Virus record (IMG/VR): IMGVR_UViG_3300013126_000188
Location: 1 to 28,052 of that record
Reading direction: 5' to 3' (one strand)
From: a virus
Length of the DNA: 28,052 nt
This document shows positions 7,805 to 15,414 of this stretch, piece by piece (position 1 is the stretch's first letter; each line of letters opens with the position of its first letter). A program made the translations under genes and the position numbers. Under the pieces are notes generated by a model. It saw only the letters and a list, made by a program, of their open reading frames with translations. It ran no database searches and was not told the DNA's origin.

Positions 7805-8428
7805 ATGACATCACAATTTTTATGTGAAACCTTAGCACCTGAAGAAGCTAATCTTATTGAAAGTATTGATGATGGGAAGAACTATTATCTTTCTGGTATC
7901 ATGATGCAATCCGAATGTACTAATGGCAATGGACGTATCTATCAATTGACTGAAATGCAAAAAGTTGTAGAAGAAGCATCAAGAAAGATAGCTTCAGGTC
8001 AATTGATCATGGGAGAGTTGCAACATCCAGACAATATCAAAATCAATCTTGAAAAAGTATCTCATGCAATTACTGAAATGAGAATGGACGGAAACAATGT
8101 AGTTGGGAAAATGAAACTTCTAAACACTCCAACAGGAAACATTGCAAAAGCAATCATGGAAGGTGGAGTTAGACTTGGAGTTAGCTCACGTGGAACAGGT
8201 TCGGTTGGAACTGATGGTCGTGTAAGTGGATTTAGCTTTGTCACAGTCGATATTGTTGATAACCCATCTGCTCCAGATGCTCGTCCAAATCTTGTTCGTG
8301 AAGCTCAAGAGAATACCAAAATCGTTACACTTGCTGAGATTGTTGTTGAAGACAAGAGTGCTCAAAAGTATCTCGAAAAAGAAGTCAAAAAATTCTTGCT
8401 ATCAATCATTACTTCTAAAGCAAAATAA
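7805..8428 (+). CDS. gp21: Prohead core protease (gp21-like)
   Basis: The ATG at 7805 has ggag 8 bases upstream and gives 207 residues, close to T4 gp21 (212); an in-frame ATG at 7772 lacks such a site. Family motifs are in order: NGNGRIY near residue 40, GELQHP (catalytic His) near 70, LGVSSRGTGSV (catalytic Ser) near 125-135 and DIVDNPSAPDA near 150. The fold is the serine protease of the T4 prohead (herpesvirus assemblin-like) type. It would cut scaffold, capsid and targeted internal proteins after L-x-E or I-x-E type sites and then digest itself. The stop overlaps the next ATG (TAATG), so translation of the two is probably coupled. Confidence 0.92.
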   Translation: MTSQFLCETLAPEEANLIESIDDGKNYYLSGIMMQSECTNGNGRIYQLTEMQKVVEEASRKIASGQLIMGELQHPDNIKINLEKVSHAITEMRMDGNNVVGKMKLLNTPTGNIAKAIMEGGVRLGVSSRGTGSVGTDGRVSGFSFVTVDIVDNPSAPDARPNLVREAQENTKIVTLAEIVVEDKSAQKYLEKEVKKFLLSIITSKAK

Positions 8429-9009
8429 TGAAACTTCAAGAACTTTTCTCACAAAAAGCAACACTTACTGAAGCATCGTCTGGATACGCAACACCAGACG
8501 ATGTGTTATTACTTTTTGTTCAAAAGCAATTAGTAGGTAAAGAGTTAGCTCGAGTGTCAATGACAGACCCGTCTTCAGCAATAGTCGTTCAGGAAGTGGC
8601 AAAGCATTCACTTGCAGATGATAATACTTATTTGATAAAGTATAATAAACATAACGAATGGCATCCATTGAACGAACATAAGGAGTATAAAGAAGCTTTT
8701 GTCAAGAAAATCGCAAAGTGGATATCAAAGGGCACTAAAGTTTTATTTGAGTCGCCAGTGTGGCAAAAAACAGGATTGCTTGGATTGAACATTGATGTAA
8801 AAGCTCCATATGATGATAAGTTTGCTGGCGGATTACTTTCTCATGTCAAAGAAGGACTTCCGGTTATCATTGGACCTAAAGCAAATAATCCACTGAAACA
8901 AGCTGCATCGATAATCAATAATAACTACATTTTGAAAAACAGAAAAGATGTTCTTGCATGTCAAGAAGAACTGATTGATAATAGTCTAAAAGATTTTGCA
9001 GAACTATAA
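8428..9009 (+). CDS. Putative capsid-targeted internal protein
   Basis: The 193-residue product has no recognised domain. It begins MKLQELFSQKATLTEASS, which resembles T4 capsid-targeting leaders: about 15 residues ending in L-T-E, a fitting gp21 cleavage site before Ala16. The rest is a mixed, mildly basic globular sequence with hydrophobic patches (TGLLGLNIDV, GLPVIIGP). The start codon overlaps the stop of the protease gene, so the protein is made together with the protease that would trim it. In T4 this region encodes small core proteins. An internal capsid role is inferred from the leader and position only. Confidence 0.8.
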   Translation: MKLQELFSQKATLTEASSGYATPDDVLLLFVQKQLVGKELARVSMTDPSSAIVVQEVAKHSLADDNTYLIKYNKHNEWHPLNEHKEYKEAFVKKIAKWISKGTKVLFESPVWQKTGLLGLNIDVKAPYDDKFAGGLLSHVKEGLPVIIGPKANNPLKQAASIINNNYILKNRKDVLACQEELIDNSLKDFAEL

Positions 9010-9024
9010 GAAGGAAATAAACTC

Positions 9025-9064
9025 ATGAAAACACCACAACAACTATTTGAAATTGCTGGCATCA

Positions 9065-9072
<8 letters not shown>
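9025..9072 (+). pseudogene. 15-codon leader frame, 5' copy of the gene at 9396
   Basis: A good ribosome binding site (agaaggaaa) leads to an ATG and 15 codons, MKTPQQLFEIAGINV, then TAA. The first 13 residues equal those of the gene at 9396, and the DNA around both starts is nearly identical. The frame breaks at GTA TAA; skipping one base here would join it to the frame at 9065. It may be a frameshifted remnant of one gene with 9065-9331, or a coupling leader. Confidence 0.5.
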
Positions 9073-9379
<307 letters not shown>

Positions 9380-9395
9380 AAAAGGAAATAAACTT

Positions 9396-9713
9396 ATGAA
9401 AACACCACAACAATTATTTGAAATCGCTGGTATCAAAAATATTGATAATGCAATGAAAATTTTGAATGAAGAAGATTTTAGTATAATACTTCAAAAAATT
9501 GAAAAATGGATGCCTGACGATGTATCTATTCAGGATGATTATTATGACCTAATCAATAGTAAACAAAAATCATCGACAGATATTGATGATTTAGCTGCTT
9601 TATTTTATAGGGAAGCAGATGAAGAAGTAATGAAGAAATATGGTTTTAGAGGTAATTGGAAAGCATTAGCTCAATATGCTATTCAACATAGTTCAAATCA
9701 ATATAGTAAATAG
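9396..9713 (+). CDS. Putative capsid-targeted small protein
   Basis: The 105-residue acidic product begins MKTPQQLFEIAGIKN, a leader like those on other proteins of this window, with a possible gp21-type site L-N-E further on (near residue 25). The body is helical in look and rich in Asp/Glu (WMPDDVSIQDDYYDL, DIDDLAALFYREADEE). No known domain is seen. The gene is the second of two neighbouring copies of the same start region; only this copy keeps the frame open. It sits between the protease and the scaffold gene, where T4-like phages carry prohead core genes, which supports but does not prove a head role. Confidence 0.75.
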   Translation: MKTPQQLFEIAGIKNIDNAMKILNEEDFSIILQKIEKWMPDDVSIQDDYYDLINSKQKSSTDIDDLAALFYREADEEVMKKYGFRGNWKALAQYAIQHSSNQYSK

Positions 9714-9746
9714 ATTTTTATAAACTAATATGTAGGAGATACACAT

Positions 9747-9926
9747 ATGTCAGAAACAAAAGATGCTATTCGTTCAATGGTACAAAATCTTATCAAAGAT
9801 AATACTACTCAAGCTGAAGTAGATTTACATCCAGTATTTACAACTAAGATGAAAGAAATAGCAGGTATTCAATCAAATGTAGATAATGAACCTGTTTCTA
9901 ATGAACCTGAAGAAGAAACAGAATAG
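9747..9926 (+). CDS. Small acidic protein, possible prohead core component
   Basis: This 59-residue frame (MSETKDAIRSMVQNLIKDN at the start) is preceded by taggagatacacat and sits directly before the scaffold gene. The N-terminal half is amphipathic helix, the middle has MKEIAGIQ, and the tail is strongly acidic (NEPEEETE). In T4 the genes near 21 and 22 encode small acidic core proteins (gp67, gp68) that are degraded to internal peptides. Size, charge and position fit that role; sequence homology cannot be judged here. Confidence 0.7.
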   Translation: MSETKDAIRSMVQNLIKDNTTQAEVDLHPVFTTKMKEIAGIQSNVDNEPVSNEPEEETE

Positions 9927-9951
9927 AAAATACAAGTTTATAGGTATTTGC

Positions 9952-9959
9952 CATAAATA
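9952..9959 (+). promoter_or_regulatory. Late-promoter-like element (CATAAATA)
   Basis: CATAAATA differs from the T4 late consensus only in the first base and recurs at 20509, 27617 and, on the minus strand, 21978. Here it is 60 bases before the scaffold start. A short hairpin (ACCCT 9968-9972 with AGGGT 9979-9983, then TTT) lies in the leader between them. Confidence 0.4.
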
Positions 9960-10018
9960 AACTTAGCACCCTTGAATTAGGGTTTTAGATAATCAATATA
10001 TCTTTGGAGGTTAAATCT

Positions 10019-10918
10019 ATGGATGAAATTTTACAAAAACTTTTAGAAACAGACCTACTTAGCGAAGACACAAAAACTGAAATCTCAGAAGCATGGGCTG
10101 AAGCTGTTGAAGCTAAGCGTACAGAAATCAGAGAAGAAGTAGCTTTGGAAGTTCGTGCTGAGTTAGCTGAACAATTTGTTGTTGCTCGTGAAGCATTAGT
10201 TGATAAGGTTGATGCATTTGTTTCTGAACAACTAAAACAATCTTACATCGAATTGAAAAGCGATATTGAACGTTTCCGCGATTTGGAAGCTGAATATGCT
10301 GGTAAATTAGTTGAAGAAAAGAAAAGATTAGCAGAAGAAGTTGAGTCTGAAATCGAGTCTTTAGTTGATAAATTGGACTCTTTCTTGGAAGTTCGTCTTT
10401 CAGAAGAGTTGGAAGAAATGAAAGAAGATTTAGAAGTTGTCAAACAAAATGATTTCGGTAAACGTGTATTCGAAGCATTCGTAAATGAATATGCAAAATC
10501 ATATGTAGATGAAACTTCTATTCAATCACAATTAAGTATTGCAGAAAGTAAATTAGCAGATGCTGAAAAACGTATGCAAGAAGTTGAAACAGAAAAAGCA
10601 CAGTTAGTTCGTGAAGCAAAAATGCAAGAAGTTTTGAGACCTCTTTCTGGTTCAAAACGTGAGCAAATGAGTTTCGTGTTACAAAATGTTGAAACCGAAA
10701 AACTTGAAGAAGCTTATGGTTACTTCATTGGTCGTATTTTGAAAGAAGACGTAGCACCAACTAAACCGAAAGGCAAAGTCATCAATGAAGATAAAACTTT
10801 AGATGAAGCTGTCATTCTTGCAACTGGTGATGATGAACAACCTGTGATTTCTGAACAAAAGCAAAAATCTAATGCTGACTTAGAATTCTTAAAAAGAATT
10901 GCCGGCATAACATCTTAA
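10019..10918 (+). CDS. gp22: Prohead scaffold / core protein (gp22-like)
   Basis: The ATG at 10019 is 8 bases after a perfect GGAGG; an upstream TTG at 10004 would put the ribosome site inside the gene, so the shorter form of 299 residues is chosen. The protein is almost entirely charged helix, with Glu, Lys and Ala dominating and few aromatic residues, as in scaffold cores. Many L-x-E and I-x-E triplets could be cut by the prohead protease. T4 gp22 has 269 residues. Position between the small acidic gene and the major capsid gene matches the T4 order 21-22-23. It would fill the prohead as an assembly core and be digested before DNA packaging. Confidence 0.88.
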   Translation: MDEILQKLLETDLLSEDTKTEISEAWAEAVEAKRTEIREEVALEVRAELAEQFVVAREALVDKVDAFVSEQLKQSYIELKSDIERFRDLEAEYAGKLVEEKKRLAEEVESEIESLVDKLDSFLEVRLSEELEEMKEDLEVVKQNDFGKRVFEAFVNEYAKSYVDETSIQSQLSIAESKLADAEKRMQEVETEKAQLVREAKMQEVLRPLSGSKREQMSFVLQNVETEKLEEAYGYFIGRILKEDVAPTKPKGKVINEDKTLDEAVILATGDDEQPVISEQKQKSNADLEFLKRIAGITS

Positions 10919-10955
10919 AATAAAATCTTAATAAATCTGAATAGGAGTTAACTAT

Positions 10956-12179
10956 ATGGAACTTTTTGAAAATTGGTCACAAACTAAAGAAGCTTTACTA
11001 ACTGAATTGCCAGCTCATAAGAAAGCTTACATGGGCCGTATTATGGAAAACACCAAACTACAGTTGATGGAAACTGCAGCTGATGGTGTTAACGCTGCCG
11101 GTGCAATCGGTAACTTCCAAAAAATCATTATCCCGATGATCCGTCGTATCATCCCTGGCACTATTGCTACTGAACTTGTTGGTATCCAACCAATGTCTGG
11201 ACCAGTATCTTTAGCTTACTCATTACGCTTCTTGTTCTCAAACAGCACTGACGTTCCTGCTGCTGGTGTTGGTCCTGAAGACATCATCGGTACAGAAACC
11301 GGTTTGGTTGGTGCTACTGAGGTATTCGGTAACAACAGCAAAACAAAACGTTGGTATTCTGGTGCAATCGGTGCGGGTAACTTAGCTCTTGGTACTGCAG
11401 CTCTTACTGCTGACTTCGAAGCTTATGGCGGACGTCAATTGCAATTAGAAGTATTGAAACAAACTGTTACTGCTGGCTCACGTAAATTACAAGCTAAATG
11501 GACAGTTGAAGCAATGCAAGATCTTTCTGCACAACACGGTCTTGACCTTGAAGCAGAAATCACAGCAGCTCTTTCTGCTGAAATCGTGTCTGAGATTGAC
11601 AACGAAATCATCAACGATTTGATCGCTCTTGCTGGTACTGTTGAAACTTTCGACATGAACGGTACTTTTACTGGTGTTCCTAACTATGTTGGTGACCATC
11701 ATGCAGTTCTTGGTACTTTGATCAATAAAGTAGCAAACGAGATTGCTCGTAAAACTCGTCGTAATGCTGCTAACTGGATTGTTGTATCTCCAATCGTTGC
11801 ATCAGTATTACAATCTGCTGCTAAATCAGTATTTGCTCCTGCAGTTGCTGGTTCTTTCGAAGGTCCAAACAACACTAAATTGATTGGTACTTTAAACGGT
11901 TCAATCAAAGTTTATACTTACATCTATCATGACACCGGTGCTGAACCAATCTTAGTTGGTTACAAAGGTGGAAATGGTGAAATGGACACTGGCTATTTCT
12001 ACTGCCCATACGTTCCATTGATGAGTTCAAACGTATTGTTTGACCCTGCAACATATAATCCACAAGTAAGCCTGATGACTAGATATGGTAAAGCTACTTT
12101 TACTGATACTGCTACTTCGTTGGGCAATTCGGCGGATTATTATGGACGAGTAAATGTTGCAAATCTTTCATTCGTCTAA
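10956..12179 (+). CDS. gp23: Major capsid protein (gp23-like)
   Basis: The 407-residue product matches the HK97-fold T4 gp23 family. The segment GAIGNFQKIIIPMIRRIIPG followed by ATELVGIQPMSGP is the conserved region found just after the processing site in T4 gp23. An L-M-E triplet at residues 37-39 is the likely prohead protease site, so about 39 residues would be removed on maturation. T4 gp23 has 521 residues, so this is a compact version. Codons are more GC-rich and uniform than in neighbours, as expected for the most expressed structural gene. The ATG follows taggagttaactat, and a strong terminator ends the transcript 28 bases after the stop. It would form the hexamers of the icosahedral shell. 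Confidence 0.95.
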   Translation: MELFENWSQTKEALLTELPAHKKAYMGRIMENTKLQLMETAADGVNAAGAIGNFQKIIIPMIRRIIPGTIATELVGIQPMSGPVSLAYSLRFLFSNSTDVPAAGVGPEDIIGTETGLVGATEVFGNNSKTKRWYSGAIGAGNLALGTAALTADFEAYGGRQLQLEVLKQTVTAGSRKLQAKWTVEAMQDLSAQHGLDLEAEITAALSAEIVSEIDNEIINDLIALAGTVETFDMNGTFTGVPNYVGDHHAVLGTLINKVANEIARKTRRNAANWIVVSPIVASVLQSAAKSVFAPAVAGSFEGPNNTKLIGTLNGSIKVYTYIYHDTGAEPILVGYKGGNGEMDTGYFYCPYVPLMSSNVLFDPATYNPQVSLMTRYGKATFTDTATSLGNSADYYGRVNVANLSFV

Positions 12180-12206
12180 TTAGTAATTAGAAAACACGGA
12201 AGTAAT

Positions 12207-12232
12207 AAAAACCCGCTGAAAGGCGGGTTTTT
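12207..12232 (+). terminator. Intrinsic terminator after the capsid gene
   Basis: CCCGC (12212-12216) pairs with GCGGG (12223-12227) around TGAAAG; the stem is extended by AAAAA before and TTTTT after, giving the classic GC stem plus U run. Confidence 0.92.
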
Positions 12233-12283
12233 AGTCTTATTCATTTACGAAATTGTGATATAATATACTTTATTTGAACTTAT
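12233..12283 (+). repeat. 51-bp direct repeat, copy 1, with extended -10 promoter
   Basis: This copy differs at one base from 13283-13333. It contains TGATATAAT (12256-12264), a perfect extended -10 element, and ends six bases before the ATG of the endonuclease gene at 12289. Confidence 0.9.
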
Positions 12284-12288
12284 GTTAT

Positions 12289-13308
12289 ATGCCACTTATT
12301 TGTCCAATTTGTCAAAAAGAATATCAAAAGCTAGATGCTCATCATATAAATCGACACGGTTTATCTAAACAGGAATATTTTGAAAAATATGGTGAAGATG
12401 CTCCCTTTGGATATTCTGAAGAACTTAGACAGAAAAAATCAGGAGAAAATCATCCGCTTTTTGGGATTGGACATTCAGAAGAAACTAAGAAGAAACTTTC
12501 AGCTTCAACTAAAAAGATGTGGGAAGAAACAGGTGGAACTGAAGCTCAACGAAGTGCTATAGGTAAATATTCACATCATGTAGCTGAAGAAGGAAATCAT
12601 TTCAATAAAGGAATAAAACGAACCGAAGAAGAAATTGAAATCATAAAAGAAAAATCAAAGCAGACATCTCTACTCCGTTATGGAGTAGAAAATCCAATGT
12701 TGTGTAAAGAATTACAAGAAAAACGAAAGCAAACTAATCTTGACCGGTATGGAGTTGAATATGTTTCGCAATCACCAGAAATAAGAAGTAAAATTATTGA
12801 CACTAATTTAGAAAGATATGGTGTAGAGAATATTTCTCAGTGTCAGGATGTCAAAGATAGAGTTCAAATATCATATAAAGAAACTTGTTTAGAAAAATAT
12901 GGGGTAGAACATGTTATGCAAGACCCTGAGATGTTTCAAAAAATTTCTTTATCTACTTTCAAAAAGAAACTATACGTATTCCCATCGGGTAAAGAAGTAA
13001 AAGTAATGGGATATGAAAACTTCATTATTGATTACTTATTGTTTATCGGTTATAATGAAAATGAAATTGAAGTAGAACATAACTTATCGATTCCATATGA
13101 ATTTGAAAATAAAACTAAAATGTATCATCCTGATATTTTTATTCCAAAAGATAATTTGATTATTGAAGTCAAATCAACTTATACTGTGACATGTGACATA
13201 GAAAAGAATAAAGCTAAAGCTCTTGGGACAATCAATGCAGGCTATAACTTTAGACTTTTAGTATGGGATGATATAGAAAAGAAGTCTTATTCATTTATGA
13301 AATTGTGA
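12289..13308 (+). CDS. Homing endonuclease with zinc finger, repeats and PD-(D/E)XK-like nuclease end
   Basis: From the ATG at 12289 the product has 339 residues. An N-terminal C-x2-C...H-x3/4-H finger (CPICQKEYQKLDAHHINRH) is followed by a NUMOD3-like segment near residues 60-75 (GENHPLFGIGHSEETKKKLS). Next come repeats built on RYGVEN (near 135, 155, 175 and 200), as in several phage homing endonucleases. The C-terminal part has YHPDIFIP then LIIEVKS (near 285-300), the P-D...E-x-K signature of Vsr-like and EDxHD homing nucleases. No Shine-Dalgarno site is visible before the ATG; an in-frame TTG at 12274 is less likely. The gene is framed by the two 51-bp repeats, and its last codons lie in the second copy. 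Confidence 0.82.
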   Translation: MPLICPICQKEYQKLDAHHINRHGLSKQEYFEKYGEDAPFGYSEELRQKKSGENHPLFGIGHSEETKKKLSASTKKMWEETGGTEAQRSAIGKYSHHVAEEGNHFNKGIKRTEEEIEIIKEKSKQTSLLRYGVENPMLCKELQEKRKQTNLDRYGVEYVSQSPEIRSKIIDTNLERYGVENISQCQDVKDRVQISYKETCLEKYGVEHVMQDPEMFQKISLSTFKKKLYVFPSGKEVKVMGYENFIIDYLLFIGYNENEIEVEHNLSIPYEFENKTKMYHPDIFIPKDNLIIEVKSTYTVTCDIEKNKAKALGTINAGYNFRLLVWDDIEKKSYSFMKL

Positions 13309-13333
13309 TATAATATACTTTATTTGAACTTAT
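13283..13333 (+). repeat. 51-bp direct repeat, copy 2, with extended -10 promoter
   Basis: This copy codes for the last residues of the preceding endonuclease and at the same time carries TGATATAAT (13306-13314) just before the HNH gene at 13340. One base differs from copy 1. Confidence 0.9.
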
Positions 13334-13339
13334 ATTGAT

Positions 13340-14074
13340 ATGAGAAGAAAAGTTTACTGTATTACTTGTGGTAAAGAAAGAAACTATAAATGTAAGCCGG
13401 GGCAATGTCAAGATTGCAGAACAAAAGAAAATCGTATTTCTAAACGTCAATCAGAAAAAGAATATCTTGAAAGTGTTGGTTATAAAGTTATTCTACCCGA
13501 TCCTATTCTAAATCACCACTTAAAACCAGTCTATAATTTGGTAAGAACAGAATGTGGACATGAATATACAGCAACTTATGGTAATATACGAAAACAAATC
13601 ATAATGACTGGTATTACGCCATGTAGCATATGTGGTGTAGAAACAAAACGTCAAAAGATTATTGATAGAAATAAACAAGGATGTCCAGAAAAAGCTAAAG
13701 AAGCATTTGCACGTTATAATGCGATACGATCTCAGGAAGCTCTAGAACGATATCAATCAAAAGAATATCTTGATTTCATAGAATATACTAAATATGTTCG
13801 TTTTTTATCAGACAAAACTTTTTGCGAACATTACTATGAAATCAATCCACATAATCTAAAAAGAGGAAAAGATTATCATTTAGATCATATTGTTCCAATT
13901 CATTACTGCTTTCATAATGGTATTTTAGCAGAACAATGTGCGTCTAAAGAAAACCTTCAATTACTTAGCACAATTGATAATAGGGAAAAACACCATAAGC
14001 TTACTGAAGAAAGTCTTCAGCTTCTAAAAGTCTGGGAACATAACGGTTTACATTTGAACGGTCTTATGTTATAA
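13340..14074 (+). CDS. HNH endonuclease with Cys-pair zinc sites
   Basis: The 244-residue product has N-terminal Cys pairs (CITCGKE and CQDCRTKE near residues 7-25), another CSICG near 96, and a typical HNH core near 178-225: YHLDHIVPI, an ENLQLLS segment and NREKHHKL. This points to a zinc-stabilised homing endonuclease that cuts or nicks DNA. No Shine-Dalgarno sequence precedes the ATG, and the promoter in the 51-bp repeat would give a leader of only about 20 bases. The end of the gene carries the promoter of the next gene (14047-14075). Cell role: mobile gene, probably spreading next to the capsid gene. Confidence 0.85.
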   Translation: MRRKVYCITCGKERNYKCKPGQCQDCRTKENRISKRQSEKEYLESVGYKVILPDPILNHHLKPVYNLVRTECGHEYTATYGNIRKQIIMTGITPCSICGVETKRQKIIDRNKQGCPEKAKEAFARYNAIRSQEALERYQSKEYLDFIEYTKYVRFLSDKTFCEHYYEINPHNLKRGKDYHLDHIVPIHYCFHNGILAEQCASKENLQLLSTIDNREKHHKLTEESLQLLKVWEHNGLHLNGLML

Positions 14075-14075
14075 T
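14047..14075 (+). promoter_or_regulatory. Early-type promoter TTTACA-N17-TATAAT
   Basis: -35 TTTACA at 14047-14052, 17-base spacer, perfect -10 TATAAT at 14070-14075. It overlaps the stop of the HNH gene and would drive the gene at 14109. Confidence 0.75.
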
Positions 14076-14108
14076 GTATAAAAATATCAATCATTATCAA
14101 AAGCATAT

Positions 14109-15194
14109 ATGACAAAAAAGTACAGTTCTATCATAAAGTTTGCTCCTGAACATGAACCAAGACCTTTGCCTTTCGTAATTTCTGATAAAGACTTTGGTCA
14201 AGAACGACCTGATACCCATTCTAATATATGGGAAGATGTTTCACAATTGTTATCTGATAATGGTGTAAAGTTTGAACGAATTATCAATGATGAAACTGGA
14301 GATAAAGATTATCTGAAAGTACTTCCTGAAGGAAAACAAGAAGTTCATATTTACCCACTTCCTCGTGCCTATCCATACCGTCAAGGTTATTACTCTGATA
14401 AAGGTGGAAATTTTGATAAGAGATACTTTTGCGACACTAGTATTGAAAATGAAAAGAAAAACATTAGAACCATTTGGATAAAACCTTGGGAGTGGGTAAA
14501 AGGTTCAAGAATGCGAAATGTTTTGAGTTCTATTATTTTGAATGCATGTGGTATAACGGGTATCAATTTCAATGCAAGGAATACTGAAGTAAGAGAAGTG
14601 CCATCTGACGAGCTAAGACCTTTCTTAGAGAAGAACAGTTTTTATGGATATCGAGCCGCTTCACTAAGTTTAGGTTTATATTTGACTAAAGAATGGGATG
14701 GGTATCCTGTTGGAACACTTTTGATGGTATACACAGTTGGCTACCCATTTTTTGGAGCTAAGAATGGTAAATATGATGCTGAAATCATTCGAGCAGCAAC
14801 TTTGATTGGAACTAATGTTAGAGGAGGTGCTTCAAAGTTATTCAAACATTTTGTTGACAACTATCCATACCTAACAGTAGGAAAAGGAACACCTAAAGAA
14901 AGAAAAGTGGAATGGAGTAAGTGTGCTTATTATTGCGAATTTGATCACACGAACGGCAATTCATTGCCTCACCTAGGCTTTGACTTCATTGAATACTCTG
15001 GACCTGGTTTTGTCAATGTTGATATGGAAACGGGTGAATGGTCGCACCGCCAGCCGATGAAACATAAAGAAGTCATGCAGAAGATAAAAGATGGAACAAT
15101 GTACTCTGTCTTCAATGCAGGTGTCAAAACATTCATTTATTACAAGAACAAAGAAAATATCATAAAAGATAACTCAGACTTTACTCACGAATAA
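14109..15194 (+). CDS. Hef-like homing endonuclease accessory / GNAT-like domain protein
   Basis: The 361-residue product matches, from about residue 150 on, the C-terminal domain I know from phage Hef-type endonucleases and related stand-alone proteins. Matching stretches are NARNTEVREVPSDE then FLEKNSFYGYRAASLSLGLY, the strand-rich VGTLLMVYTVGYPF, EIIRAATLIGTNVRGGASKL and FKHFVDNYPY, and the late LGFDFIEYSGPGF. The fold reads like a GNAT-type acyltransferase, but activity is unproven. The first 150 residues look different and contain YPLPRAYPYRQGYYSDK; no nuclease motif is obvious. It follows two homing endonuclease genes and has its own promoter. A hairpin (15175-15183 with 15192-15200) overlaps the end of the gene. 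Confidence 0.7.
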   Translation: MTKKYSSIIKFAPEHEPRPLPFVISDKDFGQERPDTHSNIWEDVSQLLSDNGVKFERIINDETGDKDYLKVLPEGKQEVHIYPLPRAYPYRQGYYSDKGGNFDKRYFCDTSIENEKKNIRTIWIKPWEWVKGSRMRNVLSSIILNACGITGINFNARNTEVREVPSDELRPFLEKNSFYGYRAASLSLGLYLTKEWDGYPVGTLLMVYTVGYPFFGAKNGKYDAEIIRAATLIGTNVRGGASKLFKHFVDNYPYLTVGKGTPKERKVEWSKCAYYCEFDHTNGNSLPHLGFDFIEYSGPGFVNVDMETGEWSHRQPMKHKEVMQKIKDGTMYSVFNAGVKTFIYYKNKENIIKDNSDFTHE

Positions 15195-15200
15195 AGTCTG
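15175..15200 (+). repeat. 9-bp hairpin at the end of the Hef-like gene
   Basis: CAGACTTTA (15175-15183) pairs with TAAAGTCTG (15192-15200) across an 8-base loop that includes the stop region. It may act as a weak transcript end; no U run follows. Confidence 0.4.
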
Positions 15201-15211
15201 CATAAAAACCA

Positions 15212-15240
15212 TTTACATCTTCTAAAATTTAGGTTATAAT
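15212..15240 (+). promoter_or_regulatory. Early-type promoter TTTACA-N17-TATAAT before the tRNA pair
   Basis: -35 TTTACA at 15212-15217, 17-base spacer, TATAAT at 15235-15240, 20 bases before the first tRNA-like gene. Confidence 0.8.
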
Positions 15241-15246
15241 TAGTTC

Positions 15247-15254
15247 TATAAATA
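15247..15254 (+). promoter_or_regulatory. T4-type late promoter (TATAAATA)
   Basis: Exact TATAAATA between the early-type promoter and the first tRNA-like gene. If used, transcripts would start within the tRNA, so it may be fortuitous. Confidence 0.35.
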
Positions 15255-15259
15255 TCAAT

Positions 15260-15334
15260 GCGGTTGTAGTGTAAAGGAACACACTAAGGGTCCACCTTAG
15301 AGATGATAGCTTCGAAGCTATTCAACCTGCTCCA
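15260..15334 (+). tRNA. tRNA-Gly-like (anticodon UCC), non-canonical
   Basis: The 75-base unit has GCGGTTG at the 5' end and CAACC-T-GC plus T-CCA at the 3' end: seven acceptor pairs form if one T is bulged. The D stem is GTGT/ACAC, the anticodon stem CTAAG/CTTAG with loop GGTCCAC, which puts TCC at the anticodon position. The T arm ATAGC/GCTAT has a 6-base loop TTCGAA. Position 33 is G instead of the nearly universal U. The GCGG...TCCA frame is usual for tRNA-Gly. It may be a working but odd tRNA or a decaying one. Confidence 0.65.
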
Positions 15335-15338
15335 TAAT

Positions 15339-15410
15339 GCGGTCTTAATGTAATGGTAGCATCTAACCCCCAAGTTAGTGTCTTGGTTCGATTCCAAGAG
15401 GCCTGCTCCA
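15339..15410 (+). tRNA. tRNA-Gly-like (anticodon CCC?), non-canonical
   Basis: The 72-base unit lies four bases after the first. Its ends GCGGTCT and AGGCC-T-GC-T-CCA pair if a T is bulged at the same place as in the first. D arm ATGT/GCAT with AATGGTA loop and T arm CTTGG/CCAAG with TTCGATT are normal. The anticodon stem CTAAC/GTTAG closes a loop of only 6 bases, CCCCAA; if U33 is the missing base the anticodon is CCC (Gly). Confidence 0.6.
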
Positions 15411-15414
15411 AACT

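Noticed and set aside
10243-10908. Minus-strand Ser-rich frames opposite the scaffold gene
   Set aside because: Glu/Lys-rich coding DNA gives Ser/Phe-rich complements by chance; there are no start signals.
12239-13340. Group I intron around the endonuclease gene
   Set aside because: The flanks are intergenic, not a split coding gene, and no conserved intron core was seen.
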